The translations under genes were made by a program, and so were the position numbers. 13,686 nucleotides of DNA from assembly GCA_023488455.1 (NCBI GenBank), contig JAMDDV010000024.1, positions 1 to 13,686 of the forward strand, read 5' to 3'. This DNA is from Actinomycetota bacterium. GTDB lineage: Bacteria; Actinomycetota; Humimicrobiia; Hakubellales; JAMDDV01. The notes beneath the pieces were generated by a model, which was not told the DNA's origin, ran no database searches, and saw nothing but the letters and a program-made list of their open reading frames with translations. Within the stretch, counting starts at the first letter, position 1, and every line of letters begins with the position of its first letter. Below are positions 12,626 through 13,686 of this stretch, in pieces.

Positions 12626-13686
12626 TTAATTACTGTACCTGTTCGTTATCGGGAACCTTCTGTCTCTTCCAAAAGCTTTTACCGTTATCTTTATCCCAGG
12701 AGGGGCCTGCCTTCTTTTGTACTCGTTCCGATCCACTTTATTAATTACGCTTCTCACGAGATCACGATCAAAACCAAGTGCGCATATACCATTTACATCC
12801 AGCTCGTCTTCTATATATGCATCCAGTATTGGATCAAGTATGCGATAAGGCGGAATGGCGTCTGAATCTTTTTGATTGAATTTCAACTCAGCTGTAGGTT
12901 CACGTGAAATTATCCCGGAAGGTATTGCCTCAAAACCGGACTTTTTATTGTAGTAATTTGCCAGTTTATAAACCCAGGTCTTAAGAACATCCTTTAGAAC
13001 CGCAAATCCACCTGCCATATCTCCATAAAGTGTGCAGTACCCCACGCTGACCTCGCTCTTATTTCCCGTGTTCAAAACCAGATAACCAAACTTGTTTGAG
13101 AACGCCATCAGGATATTGCCCCTGATCCTCGCCTGGATGTTTTCCTCCGTTATATCCGCTGGTAAGCCTGCAAAGCCGCTTTCCAGTGATCTTAAATATG
13201 CCTGGAAAATACCATCAATGGGAACATCGACATGTTCAACATCAAGATTGTCAAAAAGCTTTTTTGACAGCTCTTTCGATTCAACAGAAGTATATTGAGA
13301 GGGCATTGTAACGCCAACAACATTCTCCTTCCCAATCGCCTCCACCGCTATAGCTGCGGTAAGAGCGGAATCTATACCTCCGCTTACCCCAACAACTACT
13401 TTCTTAAATCCATTTTTACGAACATAGTCTTTAAGCCCTGTTTTCAGGGCACAAAAGACCTCCTCTTCCTGGCCCAGATCAGGAGATATAGCATTTTGAA
13501 TTTCTCTTTTATTGCTATTCTGCTTGACATCTACCCTGACAGTCTTCGCATCAGACTGATCCATCCTGTCTTTATCAACCGAACTGCCGCTCACCATTTG
13601 GGGTTCGAAATCAAAGCACGTTATACTCTCCTCGAACTGGGGCATTTTTAATATCACCTCACCATCACTATCTAAGACCGTACTTC
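12626..13686 (-). CDS. nadE: Glutamine-dependent NAD(+) synthetase, C-terminal part
   Basis: This gene makes NAD from deamido-NAD, ATP and ammonia. The reading frame stays open to the right edge, and the codons before the first possible start read SDGEVILKMPQFEES, the end of the nitrilase-like glutaminase domain of two-domain NAD synthetases. The gene therefore begins outside the window; the GTG at 13657 is not its start. After a variable linker comes the synthetase domain, with the ATP pyrophosphatase loop VSGGIDSALTA, then MPSQYTS, NIQARIRGN, VLNTGNKSEVSVGYCTLYGDMAGGF (read in two parts), PSGIISREPTAEL and the ending EYKRRQAPPGIK and KAFGRDRRFPITNRY. The glutaminase domain supplies ammonia from glutamine, the product of the neighbouring glnA. 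No obvious terminator directly follows the stop codon. Confidence 0.95.
   Translation of the reverse strand, partial: STVLDSDGEVILKMPQFEESITCFDFEPQMVSGSSVDKDRMDQSDAKTVRVDVKQNSNKREIQNAISPDLGQEEEVFCALKTGLKDYVRKNGFKKVVVGVSGGIDSALTAAIAVEAIGKENVVGVTMPSQYTSVESKELSKKLFDNLDVEHVDVPIDGIFQAYLRSLESGFAGLPADITEENIQARIRGNILMAFSNKFGYLVLNTGNKSEVSVGYCTLYGDMAGGFAVLKDVLKTWVYKLANYYNKKSGFEAIPSGIISREPTAELKFNQKDSDAIPPYRILDPILDAYIEDELDVNGICALGFDRDLVRSVINKVDRNEYKRRQAPPGIKITVKAFGRDRRFPITNRYSN

Noticed and set aside
12626..13657. NAD synthetase as a complete 343-residue protein starting at 13657
   Set aside because: The frame is open to the window edge and the preceding codons encode the end of a glutaminase domain, so the apparent start is internal.
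1..13686. CRISPR arrays, tRNA or rRNA genes, insertion sequences, prophage genes
   Set aside because: No regularly spaced repeats, cloverleaf-like or rRNA-like stretches, transposase or phage proteins were seen on either strand.

Overview
The window is a 13.7 kb piece of a bacterial chromosome of moderate, AT-leaning composition. Promoters match the TTGACA/TATAAT type, several genes are preceded by GGAGG-like ribosome binding sites, and stem-loops with T-tracts lie after genes. The protein set (a GlcD/HdrD-like flavin and iron-sulfur oxidoreductase, a radical SAM enzyme, a glutamine-dependent NAD synthetase and a class I-beta-like glutamine synthetase) suggests an anaerobic, possibly thermophilic or subsurface lineage. 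I cannot fix the phylum from sequence alone; the style would fit deep-branching Actinobacteriota, Chloroflexota or Firmicutes-like groups.

Left part (1-3701): a LacI-family repressor reads rightward behind two LacI-type palindromes. Facing it is a leftward toxin-antitoxin pair (RHH/UPF0175 antitoxin, then a DUF3368 PIN-like toxin) with a strong promoter wrapped in two palindromes. Next, leftward, come a ROK-family repressor that has lost the usual zinc ligands and a two-helix membrane protein just upstream of it, probably co-transcribed. No sugar transport or catabolic genes are visible, so the targets of the two sugar-type repressors lie outside the window or elsewhere.

Middle part (3828-10380): a 1025-residue fusion joins a GlcD-like FAD domain, two [4Fe-4S] motifs, two CCG (HdrD/GlpC-type) domains and a methionine/proline-rich tail of about 139 residues. 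It has its own promoter and terminator. Upstream is a radical SAM/SPASM-like protein, divergent from a lipoprotein-like CapA (PGA_cap) protein. The 331-bp region between those two holds back-to-back extended -10 promoters, a set of GTTAT/ATAAC boxes, a palindrome and a potentially structured leader.

Right part (10393-13686): a BlaI/CopY-type repressor with a 16-bp tandem repeat over its -35 box, then glnA, then the C-terminal part of a glutamine-dependent NAD synthetase running off the right edge. All three are leftward. The glnA leader is the most intriguing non-coding element: from a good promoter it encodes two consecutive hairpin/terminator pairs. In each pair a small hexaloop hairpin overlaps the 5' arm of an intrinsic terminator, followed by a 17-bp palindrome before the start codon. 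This looks like a double transcription attenuator for nitrogen control, perhaps of the ANTAR-antitermination kind, but that link is inference.

No rRNA, tRNA, CRISPR array, insertion sequence or prophage gene was recognised.
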